Of a DNA stretch of 48,364 nucleotides, positions 1-10,723 are shown in pieces (within the stretch, counting starts at the first letter, position 1; each line of letters opens with the position of its first letter). Position numbers and translations under genes: made by a program. Source of the DNA: Rubrivivax sp. (GTDB lineage: Bacteria > Pseudomonadota > Gammaproteobacteria > Burkholderiales > Burkholderiaceae_C); the NCBI GenBank assembly GCA_022842595.1, contig JALHPF010000039.1, positions 1-48,364 of the forward strand. The letters are read 5' to 3'. The notes under the pieces were generated by a model. The model saw only the letters and a list, made by a program, of their open reading frames with translations. It was not told the DNA's origin and did no database searches.

Positions 1-117
1 CTTGGCCGCCAGGATCGTCGTGATCGCCGCCGTCAGCGTGGTCTTGCCATGGTCAACGTGACCGATCGTGCCCACGTTCACGTGCGGCTTGGTGCGTTCG
101 AATTTACCTTTTGCCAT
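1..117 (-). CDS. tuf: Elongation factor Tu, N-terminal fragment (runs off the window)
   Basis: The first 39 codons of EF-Tu, the GTPase that delivers aminoacyl-tRNA to the ribosome. The N-terminus MAKGKFERTKPHVNVGTIGH is followed by the start of the P-loop (HVDHGKTT). The start at 117 has a GGAG ribosome site nine bases upstream. It is the last gene of the str operon, 129 bp after fusA. A second tuf copy ends at 48248 in the same orientation, so the window lies between two directly repeated tuf genes. Confidence 0.98.
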   Translation of the reverse strand, partial: MAKGKFERTKPHVNVGTIGHVDHGKTTLTAAITTILAAK

Positions 118-246
118 TTTTCATTTCTCCGAAAGAAAGAGCAGTTGCCAGTGATGTGTTTAAGGTTTCCGCGGGGCCGTTGATTCACCTGCCACTGGCA
201 GCAGGCGGCAACCCCGCGAAGACCGGCTTCGTTGCTTGACTCTGGA

Positions 247-2349
<2,103 letters not shown>

Positions 2350-2457
2350 GGTCTATCTCCAAAAATCAGATGCCGCCCTCGGGTTGGTGTTAACCCGAAA
2401 GAGCGGCTTGAGGCCTAACAGGGAAGGTGCAGTCGCCTTGAACTCGCGCTCGGCGAT

Positions 2458-2928
2458 TTAGAAACGGAAGTGCGAGAACGCCTTGTTCGCTTCGGCCATG
2501 CGGTGCACTTCGTCGCGCTTCTTCATGGCGCCGCCGCGGCCTTCGCTGGCTTCCAGCAGCTCATTGGCCAGGCGCGCAGCCATCGACTTCTCGCCGCGCT
2601 TGCGCGCGCTTTCCTTCAACCAGCGCATGGCCAGGGCCTGCCGGCGAACGGGGCGAACTTCCACGGGAACTTGGTAGTTCGCACCGCCCACACGGCGGGA
2701 CTTGACTTCGACCATCGGCTTGATGTTGTTCATGGCGAGCATGAAGATTTCAAGCGGGTCCTTGCCGGACTTGGTTTCGACCTGCTCGAGGGCACCGTAG
2801 ATGATGCGCTCGGCGATGGCCTTCTTGCCCGATTCCATGATGACGTTCATGAACTTGGACAGATCGACGGAACCGAACTTCGGGTCGGGCAGGATCTCGC
2901 GCTTGGGTACTTCGCGGCGACGTGGCAT
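2458..2928 (-). CDS. rpsG: 30S ribosomal protein S7
   Basis: S7 nucleates assembly of the 30S head. It has 156 residues starting MPRRREVPKREILPDPKFGS, with the conserved core KSRRVGGANYQVPVEVRP and a C-terminus HRMAEANKAFSHFRF. A purine-rich GGAAG lies upstream of the ATG. It is 99 bp downstream of rpsL and 108 bp upstream of fusA, as in the usual str operon. In other bacteria S7 represses this operon at the rpsL-rpsG junction; I did not find a convincing structure for that here. Confidence 0.99.
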   Translation of the reverse strand: MPRRREVPKREILPDPKFGSVDLSKFMNVIMESGKKAIAERIIYGALEQVETKSGKDPLEIFMLAMNNIKPMVEVKSRRVGGANYQVPVEVRPVRRQALAMRWLKESARKRGEKSMAARLANELLEASEGRGGAMKKRDEVHRMAEANKAFSHFRF

Positions 2929-3027
2929 TTCGTTCTTCCTTCTTCGGTTTCAGTTGGTGCGGCCATCTGGCCGCCACCGCGAAAGGCCATCGAGGCCCTT
3001 CACTTACTAGGCTGCTAGGCCTGGGAT

Positions 3028-3405
3028 TTACGCCTTTTTCGGGCGCTTGGCGCCGTACTTCGAACGAGATTGCTTGCGGTCCTTGACGCCTTGCAGGTCA
3101 AGCGAGCCGCGCACGATGTGGTAGCGCACGCCAGGCAGGTCCTTGACCCGGCCGCCGCGCACCAGCACGACGCTGTGCTCTTGCAGGTTGTGACCCTCGC
3201 CACCGATGTAGCTGATGATCTCGAACCCGTTGGTCAGGCGCACCTTGGCGACCTTCCGCAGGGCCGAGTTCGGCTTCTTGGGGGTGGTGGTGTAGACGCG
3301 GGTGCAGACGCCGCGGCGCTGCGGGCTGTTCTGCATCGCAGGCGATTTGCTCTTGGTGGCTTCGACCTGACGGCCGTGGCGCACGAGCTGGTTGATGGTT
3401 GGCAT
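3028..3405 (-). CDS. rpsL: 30S ribosomal protein S12
   Basis: S12 acts in the decoding centre. It has 125 residues starting MPTINQLVRHGRQVEATKSK. The streptomycin-relevant lysines are wild type: K43 in TTPKKPNSALRK and K88 in GGRVKDLPG. The start was placed at 3405 because homology begins at MPTINQ; the frame stays open far upstream but without S12 features. It is the first gene of the str operon. In related genomes rpoC would lie directly upstream, whereas here the type III island intervenes. Confidence 0.99.
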   Translation of the reverse strand: MPTINQLVRHGRQVEATKSKSPAMQNSPQRRGVCTRVYTTTPKKPNSALRKVAKVRLTNGFEIISYIGGEGHNLQEHSVVLVRGGRVKDLPGVRYHIVRGSLDLQGVKDRKQSRSKYGAKRPKKA

Positions 3406-3670
3406 AAAAGTAACTTGTTCCCGTTTGAAGCTACGCTTGAGAGCCCCCGACCGGCTGGCCAGGCCGCTGGCGTTCGCCCTCGGCCCTGCCCTTTCGGGCT
3501 CTCTCTTGACTCTCTCCGAGCAACTTTCATGGGTCTTGTTACCCATCGCCGCTAGTGCCGCCCCGTCGAAATGGGCAGATTCCCACGTGGGTGTCTGCTC
3601 GGTTTCTTGGAAGTTGCAGCCAGGGTGCCGCGCAGCATGAAGCGCAGCAAAGTCTGCCGAAAAGCCTTCT

Positions 3671-3699
3671 AGTATAAGCCGCTCGCGCACGTGGAGCAA
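3671..3699 (-). promoter_or_regulatory. Probable sigma-70 promoter of the str operon
   Basis: Read on the minus strand, TTGCTC is followed by exactly 17 bases and then TATACT, a good sigma-70 match. It would give a leader of about 260 bases before rpsL. The -35 overlaps the GTG start of the divergent PIN gene. Such a promoter makes sense because the island has cut rpsL off from transcription arriving from rpoC. It is assigned by pattern only. Confidence 0.55.
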
Positions 3700-4284
3700 G
3701 AAAGCCTCCTTTTGCACCTGAACGCCCCCGAAGGACCCGATGAAAACAGCCGGCGGCTGGTTCTGGACACGAACGCCTGCCTGGACTGGCTGGTTTTCCG
3801 TGATTCCGGTGCGCAAGCCGTTGGCCAGGCGCTCGCCGAAGGTCGGGTGCGGCTCCTGTCTTGCGCCGCGATGCGCGACGAACTCTCGCACATGTTGCGC
3901 CACGCCAGCCTGGCGCGCTGGCTGGTCGACGCGGACGCAGCACTTGCCATCTACGACCACCACTGCCGGCTCCTGCCGAACCCTCAGCCCGGTGCCGGCC
4001 AGCGGCTGGCTTGCAGCGACCCCGACGATCAGGTGTTCATCGACCTGGCCGTCACCCAGCGCGCGTACTGCCTGCTGACGCACGACCGAGCTCTGCTGAA
4101 ACTGGCCCGGCGCGCACGCAGCCTGGGCGTTCGAGTCGTCCGCCCGAAGGACTGGCTGGCGCCCGGGTTCAGCCCGGGCCAGACGACGGAGACGCCATCC
4201 CACCACCCGCCTCAGGCGCCCCAGCCGCCGACGCCGACGCCGACGCCTCCCAGCGGTCGATCAGCTGAACGCCCCCGGCGCTGA
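3691..4284 (+). CDS. Orphan PIN-domain protein (putative RNase)
   Basis: The protein has a PIN ribonuclease fold across roughly residues 20 to 157. The acidic active-site residues are visible: Asp in LVLDTNACLDWL, Glu in CAAMRDELSHML, and Asp residues in CSDPDDQVFIDLA and LLTHDRALLKLA. The last 40 residues are Pro/Thr-rich low complexity and lie antisense to the end of the FliO-like gene. No antitoxin gene is adjacent. The start is uncertain; GTG at 3691 is used, and no good ribosome site is visible. PIN proteins are often VapC-like toxins, but orphan copies also act in RNA processing. The gene marks the left junction between ribosomal genes and the T3SS island. Confidence 0.75.
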   Translation: MEQESLLLHLNAPEGPDENSRRLVLDTNACLDWLVFRDSGAQAVGQALAEGRVRLLSCAAMRDELSHMLRHASLARWLVDADAALAIYDHHCRLLPNPQPGAGQRLACSDPDDQVFIDLAVTQRAYCLLTHDRALLKLARRARSLGVRVVRPKDWLAPGFSPGQTTETPSHHPPQAPQPPTPTPTPPSGRSAERPRR

Positions 4285-4510
4285 CCCCCAGCAGGTATTC
4301 CCGGCCCCGGTGCTGCACCAGCACCAGGCGTTCGCGCGGGCCCAGCCCGGCGCTGTGCAGCACCTGCGGCACACCCGCCGTGCGACCACCCAGGCCAGGC
4401 TGCAGGCGGCGCAATGTGCGCAGGACCAGCCAGGCCAGACCGAGCACGAGCGCCAGCGCCAGGCCGGTGGCCAGCAGTTGCGGTAACCATCCCGTCGACG
4501 GGGCCGTCAT
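4169..4510 (-). CDS. FliO-like membrane protein in the type III cluster
   Basis: A 113-residue protein with one N-terminal membrane segment (about residues 9 to 31), then a domain matching flagellar FliO: the segments AGLGPRERLVLV and YLLGVSAGGVQLID correspond to E. coli FliO ASLGARERVVVV and LVLGVTAGQINLL. FliO helps assemble the flagellar FliP-Q-R export gate. It is normally flagellum-specific, so finding it fused by an ATGA overlap to sctU is unusual. No flagellar genes are present. The C-terminal tail is Ala/Ser/Gly-rich and overlaps the convergent PIN gene by 116 bp. I infer a role in assembling the SctRST gate. Confidence 0.75.
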   Translation of the reverse strand: MTAPSTGWLPQLLATGLALALVLGLAWLVLRTLRRLQPGLGGRTAGVPQVLHSAGLGPRERLVLVQHRGREYLLGVSAGGVQLIDRWEASASASAAGAPEAGGGMASPSSGPG

Positions 4511-5658
4511 GGCGGCGCCCCCGGCGCGTCGCCGTAGCGTGTCAGGTCTTCGCCCGGTGCCACGATGCGGCGCGAAGCGTCGGCCTGGCCTTCCAGCGTC
4601 TGGCGGACTTCACGCGCCCACAGGATGACCTCGGCCACGATGTCGAAGAGATCGGCGGGCACCAGCTCACCCACCTCGCCCCGCGCCAGCAGGTCGCGGG
4701 CCAGCGGCACGTTGCGCACGATCGGTACGCCGGCTTCCTCCGCGGCTTCGCGCATCGCGCGGGCAACGTGGTCCTCGCCCTTGGCGCTGACGGTGGGTAC
4801 CGGGCAGCTGTCGCGGTCGTAGTCGATGGCGATCGCCACATGGGTGGGGTTGACCACGAGCACGTTCGCCTGGCGCGCGGCCTGCTGGGCATTGCGCTGG
4901 GTCCACTCCTGGTGGGCCTGCTTGCGATGCTGCTTGACGTGTGGGTCGCCTTCGGCCTCCTTGGATTCCTGCTTGATGTCGCGCAGGCTCATGCGCAGCT
5001 TCTTTGTGAACGAATGGCGTTGGTAGGCGATGTCCAGCGCCGCCACGAGCAGGAAGGTCACCAGCGTCCAGATCACGGTCTGCAGGGTCACGTCTTCGAG
5101 CAGGGCACTCAGCGGCGCTACCCCACCCGGAGCGCTGAGCAGGCGGGCGGCGTCGGGCACCGCCGCACGCAGCACGAGCCAGCCTATGCCCAGCAGCAAG
5201 GCCGTCTTTGCCAGCGACTTGATCACCTCGATCACGTTGTCCATCGTGAACATGCGCTTGATGCCCTCGACCGGGTTCAGGTGTTCGGCCTGCGGTTTCA
5301 GCTTGTCGGCACTGAACACCGGCCCGGCCTGCAGGAATTCGGCCAGGATGCCCACCAGCACCGCGGGCAGCACCGCCAGCACCGTCACCAGCACGCCGGT
5401 CTGCCAGGCCAGCGTGCCCAGCGCCGGCGCGGCCAGATCGAAAGGCTGCGACATGGCATCCAGCGAAGCCTGCATCAGTGCCAGAAACTGCCGCGCGATG
5501 AAGCCACTGGCCATGATGAGCACGCCCAGCCAGGCGAGCAGGGTGACCGTGCTCGTCAGGTCGCGGCTCTTCGGTACCTGGCCCTTCTTGCGGGCATCCT
5601 GCAGCTTCTTCGACGTCGGCTGTTCGGTCTTGTCGCCGCCGTCGTTCTTGTCGGCCAT
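4507..5658 (-). CDS. sctU: Type III export apparatus switch protein SctU
   Basis: SctU (YscU/FlhB family) is an inner-membrane export component that switches substrate class by self-cleavage. The 383-residue protein has the N-terminal KTEQPTSKKLQDARKKGQVPK signature, four membrane segments between about residues 38 and 212, and a cytoplasmic domain with the autocleavage motif NPTH at residues 270-273. The start at 5658 is preceded by GAGGGG; the frame stays open upstream but loses similarity. It is the first gene of a two-gene minus operon with the FliO-like gene, and is divergent from the main sct operon. Confidence 0.96.
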   Translation of the reverse strand: MADKNDGGDKTEQPTSKKLQDARKKGQVPKSRDLTSTVTLLAWLGVLIMASGFIARQFLALMQASLDAMSQPFDLAAPALGTLAWQTGVLVTVLAVLPAVLVGILAEFLQAGPVFSADKLKPQAEHLNPVEGIKRMFTMDNVIEVIKSLAKTALLLGIGWLVLRAAVPDAARLLSAPGGVAPLSALLEDVTLQTVIWTLVTFLLVAALDIAYQRHSFTKKLRMSLRDIKQESKEAEGDPHVKQHRKQAHQEWTQRNAQQAARQANVLVVNPTHVAIAIDYDRDSCPVPTVSAKGEDHVARAMREAAEEAGVPIVRNVPLARDLLARGEVGELVPADLFDIVAEVILWAREVRQTLEGQADASRRIVAPGEDLTRYGDAPGAPP

Positions 5659-5950
5659 GACCACCCCTCGATGAGTCAACGATGGCCGATGCTGCAGGCC
5701 AAAACGCGCGGGTGCCGTCGTCGCTGTAACTGTTCGTTTCAGTGGCACGAAGGCGGTTTGTCTAACGCCATAAAGAAGGAGCCAGGTGACGCGCCAGAAA
5801 CAACTAGAAACGGCTGAAGCGTGACCGACATCACGGATTTCGCACTCACCCGGTAGTGTTGAGTCTTGCGCAGTTGCTGCAACCGGCGCATGCCGCACCG
5901 ACTGCGGCCAGCGCCTTCCACCCAACCATCGACCATGCCCGGGAGCCTGA
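5659..5950. other. Divergent intergenic region between sctU and the core sct operon
   Basis: About 290 bases that must hold the promoters of sctU (minus) and of the long core operon (plus). I looked for the island's ACCCTRGG-N6-CCYAGGGT box and did not find it. A small dyad ACTG-N7-CAGT lies near 5728-5742, and another, ACTCA-N11-TGAGT, near 5846-5866. No clear sigma-70 promoter stands out. The core operon is therefore probably controlled differently from the rest of the island. Confidence 0.4.
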
Positions 5951-6784
5951 GTGCCTGCCGTGAAACGCCATTGTCATGGACTTGCCACCAGCCCCTTGCG
6001 GCTGATCGCTGCACTGGGTGTCGCGGCTTGTGTCCTGCCCCGTGCCGGTGCTGCCGAACTGACGCTGGACGCCGCGAGCTGCGCCGCGCTGACAGCAGCG
6101 GCTGCACGCGGCGGCGGACATTTCCCGCTGGGGCGTGCTGCCTGCGGCTTGGTCGAGCCGCCACAACAGCGCGTGGCACCGGCCACGAGCCACGCGCGCC
6201 AGCTGCAGCTGTACGCCCCTGAAGCCACCCCTGCGCCCGTGGCGCCGGCAGCCCCCGCAACAGGCGCGGCAGCGCCCTTGCTGAAAAAGGGCATCAAGGG
6301 CATGAAAGGGAGCCCGGGCCCCGCGCCAGTTTCGACCTCTCGACCGCTGCCTGCGCCACTGGTGCGTGCCGTGCAGCTGGCGCCGGAGATCGACCGTGTT
6401 GCCGCCGGCAACCAGATCGACCCGCTGCTGCTGCACGCCATCGCCCGCGTCGAATCGCGCCACAACCCGGCGGCGGTGTCCCATGCCGGCGCCCGCGGCT
6501 TGATGCAGGTGATGCCGGCCACTGGTGCGCGCTTCGGTGTGGTCAGCGCCGAATCGCTACACATCGTGCCCATCAATCTCGAAGTTAGTGCCCGCTATCT
6601 CAATGTCCTCAAGCGGCGCTTCCCGGGCGACCTGCAGCTCGTGCTGGCGGCCTACAACGCCGGCGAAGGCGCGGTCGAACGCCACGGCCGCCGCATCCCG
6701 CCCTATGCCGAGACCCAGGCCTATGTGCGCAAGGTGCTGCACGAATACAGCCTGCTTCGGCAGGCAGCGGGGGGCTTGCGGTGA
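5951..6784 (+). CDS. T3SS-associated lytic transglycosylase
   Basis: A 277-residue exported muramidase-type lyase, expected to open the peptidoglycan for the secretion apparatus. There is a Sec signal peptide (about residues 15 to 34, ending AGAAEL), then an Ala/Pro-rich linker, then an SLT domain from about residue 155: IDPLLLHAIARVESRHNPAA carries the catalytic Glu, followed by GARGLMQVMPATGARFG and the YNAGEGAV motif. The GTG start at 5951 has GGGAG five bases upstream; another GTG nine bases on is possible. It overlaps sctV by GTGA and opens the core operon. It plays the role of IpgF/HpaH-type specialised transglycosylases. Confidence 0.9.
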   Translation: MPAVKRHCHGLATSPLRLIAALGVAACVLPRAGAAELTLDAASCAALTAAAARGGGHFPLGRAACGLVEPPQQRVAPATSHARQLQLYAPEATPAPVAPAAPATGAAAPLLKKGIKGMKGSPGPAPVSTSRPLPAPLVRAVQLAPEIDRVAAGNQIDPLLLHAIARVESRHNPAAVSHAGARGLMQVMPATGARFGVVSAESLHIVPINLEVSARYLNVLKRRFPGDLQLVLAAYNAGEGAVERHGRRIPPYAETQAYVRKVLHEYSLLRQAAGGLR

Positions 6785-8769
6785 GTCTGTCGCGCTATTT
6801 CGCCTCGGTCGCGAACAAGCCCGGCAACGCGCTCTCGCGCTATGGCGACCTGGCGCTCGTGGCCGGGGTCATCGCCGTCGTGGCGATGATGGTCCTGCCG
6901 CTGCCCACCTTGCTGGTGGACATGCTGGTGGCCGTCAACATCTGCACTGGCGTGATGCTGCTGCTGGTGGCGATCTACGTGCGTTCGCCGCTGGAATTCT
7001 CGGTATTTCCCAGTGTGCTGCTGCTGACGACGCTGTTCCGGCTGGCGCTGTCGATCGCGACCACGCGCATGATCCTGCTCGAAGGCGATGCCGGCCACAT
7101 CATCGATACCTTCGGTCGCATGGTGGCGGGTGGCAATCTCGTGGTCGGGCTGGTGGTGTTCCTCATCATCATCGTCGTCCAGTTCATCGTCATTGCCAAG
7201 GGCGCCGAGCGCGTGGCCGAAGTGGCAGCACGTTTCACGCTGGACGCCATGCCCGGCAAGCAGCTGTCGATCGACAGCGACCTGCGCTCAGGACTGATCG
7301 ACAAGGACGAGGCGCGCCGCAAGCGCCGCGAGATCGAGCTCGAAAGCAAGCTGCACGGCAGCCTTGACGGCGCGATGAAGTTCGTCAAGGGCGACGCCAT
7401 CGCCAGCATCGTCATCGTCGTCGTCAACATGCTCGGCGGCCTGGCGGTTGGAACCCTGCAGCGCGACATGCCACTGGGCGCTGCGATGCACACGTATTCG
7501 ATCCTGACCATCGGCGACGGCCTGGTCTCGCAGATTCCGGCACTGCTCAGCGCGATGGCCGCCGGCTTGATCGTCACCCGTGCCACCGACGAAGACCGCG
7601 ACCGCCACCTGGGCGACGCCATCGGCCGCCAGGTGGGTGCCAAGCCGCGGGTGCTGCTGGTGGCTGGCGGCGTGTGCCTGCTGATGGCCATGGTGCCGGG
7701 CTTCCCGGCCGCTGTGTTCATCGTGCTGGCCTTGTTGCTGGGCGGCGTCGGCGCCTGGCTCACGCCCGAGCTGCGCGGCCACGCCACACGGCTGGCCCGG
7801 CCCGCAGTGCAGTCGATGCGCGCACCCGAGCCTTCGGCGCCCGTGCTCGCGACGCAGGTCGCCGACGTGCAACCCACCGTCCCTCTGCTGCTGGAACTGC
7901 CGCGAGCAGCCCTCTCCGCCACCCAGGCCGCCGAGCTGGTGCAGGCTCTGCAAGCCATGCTCGACCGCGTGCAGCTGCAGCTGGGACTGCTGCTGCCACG
8001 CGTGGCGGTGCACACCCTGGCCCGCGATGACCTGCCCGCCGACAATGCGCTCGAAAACGGCTGGCGCCTGCTTGCCTTCGAGGTACCGATTGCTGCGGGC
8101 CAGCTACCCGCCGACGACTTGCCGCAAGCGCTGGCCCAGGCCTGCTGGCAGGCTCTGCGCCGGCACGCCACATTGTTTCTGGGCACCCAGGAAACAGGCG
8201 CGATGCTCACCCGCGCCGGCATCGACTACCCCGATGTGGTCAAGGAAGTCCTGCGCGCGCTGCCACTGGCCCGAGTCGCCGAGATCCTGCGCCGGCTGGT
8301 CGAGGAAGAAGTGCCGATCCGCAACCAGCGCGACATTCTCGAAGCACTGGCCGACGCCGCCCAGCGCGAGAAGGACGTCTATGCCTTGACCGAACTGGCG
8401 CGCATCGCCGTGAAGCGCCAGACCAGCCACCGGGTGGCGCCGAACGGCACGCTGCGTGCCGTGCTGCTGGCCCCTGAATTCGAAGAGCAGTTGCGCGCGG
8501 CCATCCGCGTCAGCAACGGGCAGCAGTCGCTGGCACTCGACCCGATGCAGGCGCAGGCGACGATGCAGCGTCTGGTGCAGGCGGTGCATGCCAGCCGGCC
8601 CGCCGCCCTGGTCACCGCGGTGGACGTGCGGCGCCACGTCCGCAAGCTGATCGAGGTCGAGTGCTTCGACACCCCCGTGCTCAGCTACCACGAACTGATG
8701 CCCACCCTTCAGCTGCAGGTGCTGCAGCGCGTGGGGCTGGAAGACACCGTGCAGCTCGAAGCTGCCTGA
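6781..8769 (+). CDS. sctV: Type III export gate protein SctV
   Basis: SctV (FlhA/HrcV/LcrD family) forms the nonameric export gate. The 662-residue protein has about eight membrane segments in the first 320 residues. The FHIPEP family signature region is clear: LLTTLFRLALSIATTRMILL, IDTFGRMVAGGNLVVG, and ARFTLDAMPGKQLSIDSDL with the conserved DKDEARRKRREIE loop. The cytoplasmic domain follows from about residue 360. The GTG start overlaps the stop of the transglycosylase gene (GTGA), so the two are probably translationally coupled. Confidence 0.97.
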   Translation: MSLSRYFASVANKPGNALSRYGDLALVAGVIAVVAMMVLPLPTLLVDMLVAVNICTGVMLLLVAIYVRSPLEFSVFPSVLLLTTLFRLALSIATTRMILLEGDAGHIIDTFGRMVAGGNLVVGLVVFLIIIVVQFIVIAKGAERVAEVAARFTLDAMPGKQLSIDSDLRSGLIDKDEARRKRREIELESKLHGSLDGAMKFVKGDAIASIVIVVVNMLGGLAVGTLQRDMPLGAAMHTYSILTIGDGLVSQIPALLSAMAAGLIVTRATDEDRDRHLGDAIGRQVGAKPRVLLVAGGVCLLMAMVPGFPAAVFIVLALLLGGVGAWLTPELRGHATRLARPAVQSMRAPEPSAPVLATQVADVQPTVPLLLELPRAALSATQAAELVQALQAMLDRVQLQLGLLLPRVAVHTLARDDLPADNALENGWRLLAFEVPIAAGQLPADDLPQALAQACWQALRRHATLFLGTQETGAMLTRAGIDYPDVVKEVLRALPLARVAEILRRLVEEEVPIRNQRDILEALADAAQREKDVYALTELARIAVKRQTSHRVAPNGTLRAVLLAPEFEEQLRAAIRVSNGQQSLALDPMQAQATMQRLVQAVHASRPAALVTAVDVRRHVRKLIEVECFDTPVLSYHELMPTLQLQVLQRVGLEDTVQLEAA

Positions 8770-8782
8770 CCGCCAACCGCCC

Positions 8783-10723
8783 ATGCACCACGCCCAACCC
8801 AGCGCCATGTCCACACATTCCATACATGCCCCGCGGCTGCAGCCCGGCAGCCGAAACCGGCGGCTGCGGCTGGCCCTCGTCGCGGGTCTGGCCTGCCTGG
8901 CGGGGCTGGCATCCGGCTTGTCGGGCACCGCCCAGGCCGCGCCGATCCCGTTCGCCGAACGTGAAGTGCAGCTGACCGCACGTGAGCTGCCCGTGGCACG
9001 CTTCCTGGAAGACTTGTTCGGCCTGATCGACGTGCCCGTCGTCGTCAGCGAGAAAGCGCGTGGCGCCGTCAATGGCAACTTTCGCGGTGACGCTGCGCGG
9101 GTCTGGGCGAGCATCTCGCGCAGCTTCAACCTGGTGGGCTACTACGACGGCGCCGTGCTGCATGTCGCCACGCCCGGTGAACTGACCACGCGCACCCTGC
9201 CGCTGGGCGCCGGCGTGGCCGACCGCATCGTGCGCCTGGCCCGCGAGCTGCGCATGATCGACGCGCGTCACAGCTTGCGCACGACGGCCGAAGGCACTCT
9301 GGTGGCCACCGGTTCGCGCCGATTCATCGAACAGGTCGAAGAACTGGCGCGCGGCCAGGCAGCCGCCAGCGTGGCCCGGCCGCCGCAGGGCTTCGACGTG
9401 CATTTCCTGCGCTACGCCTGGGCGCACGATGTGTCGGTGGGCTTTGGCGGCCGCCAGGTGGTGGTACCGGGTGTCGCTTCGATCGTGCGCGCGCTGATGA
9501 CGGGCCAGAGCAGCAGCCAGATCCAGGTCAGCCTCAACGAACAGCGGCAGGCGCCGACCGTGCCGAAGCTGCGCGGCCAGGGTCTCATCGGCCAGGCCAG
9601 CACGTCCATGGCGGCACCGGCGCAGGCGCCGGGCAGCAACAACGGCTCGGTGGCTGCGCTGCTGGCGGCCTACGCCGCCGACAACGCCCGCGCTGGCGCC
9701 GCTCCGGGCGCTGCGGCCACGGAACTCAGCCTGCCGGCCCCCGGCACCGACCCGGCGCTGGCACGGGTGGAAGCCGACACACGCCTGAACGCCGTGATCG
9801 TGCGCGACGCACCCGAGCGGCTGTCGCAATACCGGCAACTCATCCAGGCTCTCGACGTCGAGCCACAGGCCCTGGAAATCGAGGCCCGCATCATCGACAT
9901 CGACACCGACCGCATGCGCGAGCTCGGCATCAACTGGCGGTTGAACAGCTCGCGCGGCTCGTTCCTCTTCGGCAACGGCTCGGCCAGCGACCTGCGCTTG
10001 TCCGGCACCACGGCACCCGAGCAGATCACGCCATCGGGCAAGGGCGGCTTCCTCTCGGCCGTGCTCGGCGGCGGCAATGAACTCGCCTTGCGCATCAACG
10101 CCTTGCAGGAGAACGGCGCAGCGCGCGTGGTGTCCAGCCCGCAGGTGCTGACGCTGTCCAACGTCGAGGCCGTGTTCGACACCAGCCGCACGTTCTACGT
10201 GCGCGTCGCGGGCCGCGACGAGGTCGACCTGTTCTCGGTGTCGGCCGGCACCACGTTGCGGGTGACGCCACATGTCTTCCGTGACGGCAACGACGTGCGC
10301 ATCAAGCTGCTGGTGGCCATCGACGACGGCAGCCTGTCGGGCGCACAGGTCGACCAGATCCCCATCGTCGACCGCGCCACCATCAGCACCCAGGCCCTGA
10401 TCTTCGAAGGCGAGAGCCTGCTCATCGGCGGCCTCACCCGTGAAGCCAGCAGCAACGGCGTGACGAAGGTGCCTTTCCTGGGCGACATCCCCCTGCTGGG
10501 CCACCTGTTCAAGACCAGCAGCGAAGGTTCGCGCCGCACCGAACGACTGTTCCTCATTGCCCCGCGGCTGGTGCCGGCGAGGCGCGCGGTCGCTGCACCC
10601 GCTGCGGAAACGCCAGTCACCGCGCCCATGCCGAGCACCCCATCCAACGAACCGGCGCCACCGCCTGCGGCCGTGACGCCCTTGACACAAGCCTGGCCCG
10701 CACTCACCGGAGGTTTCGCATGA
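8783..10723 (+). CDS. sctC: Type III outer-membrane secretin SctC
   Basis: The secretin ring through which the needle crosses the outer membrane. There are 646 residues from ATG 8783; ATG 8807 is an equally plausible start, and neither has a clear ribosome site. A signal peptide ends near GTAQA-AP. N0 and N1 domains follow (for example TARELPVARFLEDLFGLIDV). The C-terminal secretin domain contains ARVVSSPQVLTLSNVEAVFD, IPIVDRATISTQALIFEGES and VPFLGDIPLLGHLFK. The tail is Ala/Pro-rich. The stop overlaps the start of sctD by ATGA. Confidence 0.96.
   Translation: MHHAQPSAMSTHSIHAPRLQPGSRNRRLRLALVAGLACLAGLASGLSGTAQAAPIPFAEREVQLTARELPVARFLEDLFGLIDVPVVVSEKARGAVNGNFRGDAARVWASISRSFNLVGYYDGAVLHVATPGELTTRTLPLGAGVADRIVRLARELRMIDARHSLRTTAEGTLVATGSRRFIEQVEELARGQAAASVARPPQGFDVHFLRYAWAHDVSVGFGGRQVVVPGVASIVRALMTGQSSSQIQVSLNEQRQAPTVPKLRGQGLIGQASTSMAAPAQAPGSNNGSVAALLAAYAADNARAGAAPGAAATELSLPAPGTDPALARVEADTRLNAVIVRDAPERLSQYRQLIQALDVEPQALEIEARIIDIDTDRMRELGINWRLNSSRGSFLFGNGSASDLRLSGTTAPEQITPSGKGGFLSAVLGGGNELALRINALQENGAARVVSSPQVLTLSNVEAVFDTSRTFYVRVAGRDEVDLFSVSAGTTLRVTPHVFRDGNDVRIKLLVAIDDGSLSGAQVDQIPIVDRATISTQALIFEGESLLIGGLTREASSNGVTKVPFLGDIPLLGHLFKTSSEGSRRTERLFLIAPRLVPARRAVAAPAAETPVTAPMPSTPSNEPAPPPAAVTPLTQAWPALTGGFA

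Noticed and set aside
3406..4206. Extension of rpsL to give a 392-residue protein
   Set aside because: S12 homology begins exactly at 3405; the rest is antisense to the PIN gene and includes the promoter region.
5659..5925. N-terminal extension of sctU up to 5925
   Set aside because: The added residues show no SctU similarity; the ATG at 5658 has GAGGGG upstream and begins the conserved KTEQPT region.
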